Origin: Puccinia triticina | Taxonomy: Eukaryota > Basidiomycota > Pucciniomycetes > Pucciniales > Pucciniaceae | Assembly (NCBI RefSeq): GCF_026914185.1 | Contig: NC_070569.1 | Span: 1,798,001-1,862,000 of the forward strand | Direction of reading: 5' to 3' | Length of the DNA stretch: 64,000 nt | Shown: piece after piece, positions 60,591 through 64,000 of the stretch | Layout of the letters: the number at the start of each line of letters is the position of its first letter | Numbering within the stretch: position 1 is the first letter of the stretch | Program-made: the position numbers and the translations under genes | The notes under the pieces: generated by a model | Told to the model about the DNA's origin: nothing | What the model saw: only the letters and a program-made list of their open reading frames with translations | Database searches by the model: none

Positions 60591-61725
60591 AAGATTTAAA
60601 CTATAAGTTAACAAGATGTAAATAAACCACAAGTTGACAAGATATAAACCACAAGTTTAGAGCATGTAAACCACAAGTTTACAAGTTGTAAACCACAAGG
60701 GTTAACAAGATGTAAACCACAGGTTTACAAGATGTAAACCACAGTTTTACAAGATGTAAACCACAGGTTTACAAGATGTAAACCACAGGTTTACAAGATG
60801 TAAACCACAGGTTTACAAGATGTAAACCACACTTTACAGCATGTAAACTACAATTTCCAAGATGTAAACCACACTTTACAGCATGTAAACTACAGTTTAC
60901 AAGATGTAAACCACACTTTACAGCATGTAAACTACAGTTTACAAGATGTAAACCACACTTTACAGCATGTAAACTACAGTTTACAAGATGTAAACCACAC
61001 TTTACAGCATGTAAACTACAGTTTACAAGATGTAAACCACAGGTTTACAAGATGTAAACCACAGGTTTACAAGATGTAAACCACAAGTTTACAAGACGTA
61101 AACCACAAATTTAAAAGATGTGAACCACACTTTACAGCATGTAAACTACAGTTTACAAGATGCAAACCACACTTTAAAGCATGTAAAATACAGCTTACAA
61201 GATGTAAAACACACTTTACAGCATGTAAACTACAGTTTCCAAGATGCAAACCACACTTTAAAGCATGTAAAATACAGCTTACAAGATGTAAAACACACTT
61301 TACAGCATGTAAACTACAGTTTCCAAGATGTAAGCCACACTTTACAGCATGTAAACTACGGTTTACAAGATGTAAACCACAATTTTACAAGATGTAAACC
61401 ACACTTTACAGCATGTAAACTACAATTTCCAAGATGTAAACCACACTTTACAGCATGTAAACTACAGTTTACAAGATGTAAACTACAGTTTACAAGATGT
61501 AAACCACACTTTACAGCATGTAAACTACAGCTTACAAGATGTAAACTACAGTTTACAAGATGTAAACCACACTTTACAGCATGTAAACTACAGTTTACAA
61601 GATATAAACCACAAGTTTACAAGAAAACCACAAGTTTACAAGATGTAAACCACAATTTTAAAAGATGTAAACCCAAGTTTGCAAGATGTAACCCACAAGT
61701 TTAGAAGATGTAAACCACACTTTAC
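60590..61725. repeat. gtaaaccacaggtttacaag satellite, array A
   Basis: Basic unit of 22 bp (tttacaagatgtaaaccaca-gg). From about 60820 a higher-order unit of about 42 bp appears (accacactttacagcatgta-aactacagtttacaagatgt). The unit is self-complementary (gtttaca-agatgtaaac). Diversity increases toward 61700. Long plus-strand frames are by-products. Confidence 0.9.
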
Positions 61726-62191
61726 AGAATGTGCACCACCACACCTGCTTCTGGCATTGGATACCATTGGTGAGACGGTCTGGTGCAGGAGACATGTTCC
61801 CAATGGGGCTACATTGTCTATGTCAAGCGACCCATTGAGCATGCGGAGGTCTGACCTCTTCACCAATGGATGTAGATAATCCATTGTGCAGACGGGGTTT
61901 CAACGCACAGACAACATTTGGTGTTGCCATTGGTCAATGGGGCAACTGGGGGACCAACAGGGAAACAGCCTATCTGCCCTGGGGGAGGAGCACTTAGTCT
62001 GGGGGAGGAAATGTGACTGGTCATCGAGAGAATCAACCCTCTCAATGACCAGTCAGAGGTCATTGGGAGGCATCAAACCTCTCAATAACCGGTCAGATTG
62101 GTCATCAAGAGGAATCAAACCTCTTGATGACCAGTCAGAGGTCATCAAGAGGATTCAAACCTCCTGATGACCAATCAAACCGGGCATCAAG
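61726..62191. repeat. Spacer, then ggtcatcaagagg palindromic repeat
   Basis: 61726-62000 has no recognised feature. From about 62017 to 62186 about four units of 40 bp, ggtcatcaagaggnntcaaacctcttgatgacc, each a hairpin, alternate with agtca. Related words occur at 22345-22445. Confidence 0.7.
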
Positions 62192-62745
62192 TGTGAGCCT
62201 GAGCCTCTATAGTGGCTACAGGACACAAGAAAAATGGTGGACACTGGTTGTATTTCTTGGGATAAAGAACTACAAACAGTGAGTAAGAGAGAAAGAGAAA
62301 GAAAGAGTAAAAAGAAAGAGAAATGTATGATCTGGAGGGGGTCTATCTACTCCTTATAGGAGGATCCTCAAAAGTCTACTTGAACCACCTGGAAAAGTGG
62401 TAAGGACAGCTGTGCAAGACCAACAGGGGCTACAGCCTCCGCGCGCACCAAGGAGACGGTGGGGGGACACAGAATAGTAATACTAATCTGCTCTGATTTT
62501 TAGACTGAGTCTAGGATTAACAGAGTAACCTTTGATCTTGAGCAGGGTTGATGTAAAAGCAATAAAGAGAAGCAATCAAGAGACACAGAGAAATCACTCT
62601 GGATAATCAAGGTTCAAATGAAGAGTATACTTACTGTCAATAACCTAGGCGCCTGTGACGGTAGGTGTGCTGGGAGCGTGGTATCCTCTTGTGGGGTGAT
62701 CCTGGGTTATCTACAGCGTGGTTCTGGGTGGTCTGAAGTCTGTGG
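62192..62745 (+). repeat. LTR, family T, copy C (3' truncated)
   Basis: Starts TGTGAGCCTGAGCCTCTATA and follows the complement of copy A closely (tgatctggagggggtctatc; ctacagcctccgcgcgcacc; taacctaggcgcctgtgacg). At 62746 it changes abruptly to the 22-bp satellite; about 240 bp of the 3' part are missing. Confidence 0.75.
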
Positions 62746-63240
62746 ATGTGGTTTACCTCTTGTAAACCTGTAAACCTGTGGTTTACATCTTGTAAACCTG
62801 TGGTTTACATCTTGTAAAACTGTGGTTTACATCTTGTAAACCTGTGGTTTACATCTTGTAAACCTGTGGTTTACATCTTGTAAACCTGTGGTTTACATCT
62901 TGTAAACCTGTGGTTTACATCTTGTAAACCTGTGGTTTACATCTTGTAAACCTGTGGTTTACATCTTGTAAACCTGTGGTTTACATCTTGTAAACCTGTG
63001 GTTTACATCTTGTAAACCTGTGGTTTACATCTTGTAAACCTGTGGTTTACATCTTGTAAACCTGTGGTTTAAATATTGTAAACTCACGGTTTGCATCATG
63101 TGAGCTTGTGGTTGACATCTCGCAAACTTGTGGTTTACATCTTGTAATCTTGTAAATTTACAAGGTGTAAGCCACAGTTTACAAAGTTTAAACCACATTT
63201 TACAAGGTTTAGACCACAGTTTACAAGGTGTAAACCACAT
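62746..63240. repeat. gtttacatcttgtaaacctg satellite, array B
   Basis: The same 22-bp unit as array A in the opposite orientation (ctgtggtttacatcttgtaa-ac), about 15 almost identical copies from 62757 to 63090, then diverged copies that change orientation near 63150 (gtaaatttacaaggtgtaag). Confidence 0.9.
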
Positions 63241-63595
63241 TTTTACAAGATACTAGACTTTCAAGGCGGCTGCGCCGCCGCTCGTCACAGACCATGGTGA
63301 ATTGCAAGTTGAATTGAAACTTTTCTTCCAAGTTCCCTCATAGCTACTTAAAAATAGTCCGCAAGGAGTAATATATATCACACTTTGGAAAAATAAGAAA
63401 AGGTAAAAGTTTAAGAATATAGGAAGACGTCAAGAAAATGATAAATTGTTCCATCTGTCAACTAAGGGAGTGAGAAGAAAACAAAATGGGATTCTTTTTT
63501 TCATAGAGGGATATGTGAGATGGATGGACAAGCAGAAGGGTACCCATTTGGGACAAAAACACCAGATATCACCTGAAAAACTGCTGAATTAGCTA
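63241..63595. other. Unassigned AT-rich region
   Basis: Starts with ggcggctgcgccgccg, a short GC palindrome (63265). No gene. Confidence 0.4.
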
Positions 63596-63796
63596 TCATT
63601 GCCTTGGCTTAGAAGCCATTGCCTTGGCTTAGGAGCCATTGCCTTGGATTAGGAGCCATTGCCTTGGCTTAGGAGCCATTGCCTTGGCTTAGGAGCCATT
63701 GCCTTGGCTTAGGAGCCATTGCCTTGGCTTAGGAGCCATTGCCTTGGCTTAGGAGCCATTGCCTTGGCTTAGGAGCCATTGCCTTGGCTTAGGAGC
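63596..63796. repeat. 20-bp minisatellite, about 10 copies
   Basis: The unit gccattgccttggcttagga repeats every 20 bp exactly, with single-base variants (agaa, ggatt). The core agccattgccttggct has complementary ends. Confidence 0.93.
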
Positions 63797-64000
63797 AAGA
63801 AATGCACACCTTCATTATCAATCTAGCTGTGTTTGAGTCAAACCCCTCCAACAACCCTTTGAGTTGCACCCTCACTCCTGCATATAAATTATCTGATACA
63901 TGAGGGCGCATCTCACAATTTTTGATTATGTATGTAACATAAAATTTGCGGATGAGTAAAGCCTGAGATTACGGTTGTGTCGTTGTTGAGTTCAAACTCA
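63797..64000. other. Unassigned right edge
   Basis: No feature recognised. The last bases 'gagttcaaactca' resemble 'gagttcagtttgaactcag' at 31580, possibly a shared repeat edge. Confidence 0.35.

Noticed and set aside
61120..61704. 194-codon frame with HTLQHVNYSLQD repeats
   Set aside because: Direct translation of the satellite.
60590..63090. 22-bp and 42-bp repeats considered as a CRISPR array
   Set aside because: There are no unique spacers of constant length, the units are contiguous, the organism is eukaryotic and no cas genes are present.

Overview
The window looks like a repeat-dense nuclear segment of a basidiomycete, most likely a rust fungus (Pucciniales). This is inferred from the mix of Ty1/copia, Ty3/gypsy chromovirus, DIRS-like (tyrosine-recombinase), LINE and hAT sequences and from one intron-rich host gene with introns of about 60-110 bp. 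No database search was possible, so the taxon is an inference. The only confident host gene is a ten-exon U2 snRNP-associated SR140/U2SURP gene at 18823-21822.

Layout. 509-13862 is a Copia element (TSD catgc). Its RT is split by a 6.9-kb LTR element (4105-11026, two 524-bp LTRs) that encodes Gag, a zinc knuckle and an aspartic protease but no recognisable RT or integrase. Its 3' LTR is split by a 1054-bp solo LTR. 14.1-18.3 kb holds a hAT remnant and a decayed LINE that contains a 419-bp MITE. After SR140 come a hAT remnant and a 2.4-kb CACTA-like element (23398-25818; AGA target duplication, CACTACAA termini) carrying a 165-bp tandem repeat, a second hAT remnant and a MITE. 25.9-31.6 kb holds palindromic minisatellites, a decayed minus-strand Copia and further MITEs. 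32.2-42.2 kb is a second gag-protease element, split by a young chromovirus (33822-39824; 202-bp LTRs, TSD aagca) with a near-intact gag-pro-pol and a chromodomain. 43.0-45.4 kb is a run of minisatellites, followed by a Copia integrase fragment, a Myb/SANT fragment and a MITE. 47.5-49.8 kb holds hairpin arrays of a 9-bp palindrome and a large inverted repeat whose right arm is the 5' end of a DIRS-like element (49.4-55.1 kb: spliced gag-like ORF1, RT/RNase H, tyrosine recombinase). A second, broken DIRS-like element lies at 56.3-59.7 kb. The rest is 22-bp and 20-bp satellites around an LTR fragment.

Three themes stand out. (1) Most inactivating changes in the elements (in-frame TGA stops and five catalytic Asp-to-Asn replacements) fit CpG-to-TpG/CpA mutation. 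(2) Nearly all minisatellites have self-complementary units, and several sit inside or at the edge of transposon genes. (3) LTR elements with gag and protease but no polymerase occur twice, both retaining a short conserved KYKPVA block. These three, plus the mirrored DIRS end, are the best candidates for something undescribed.
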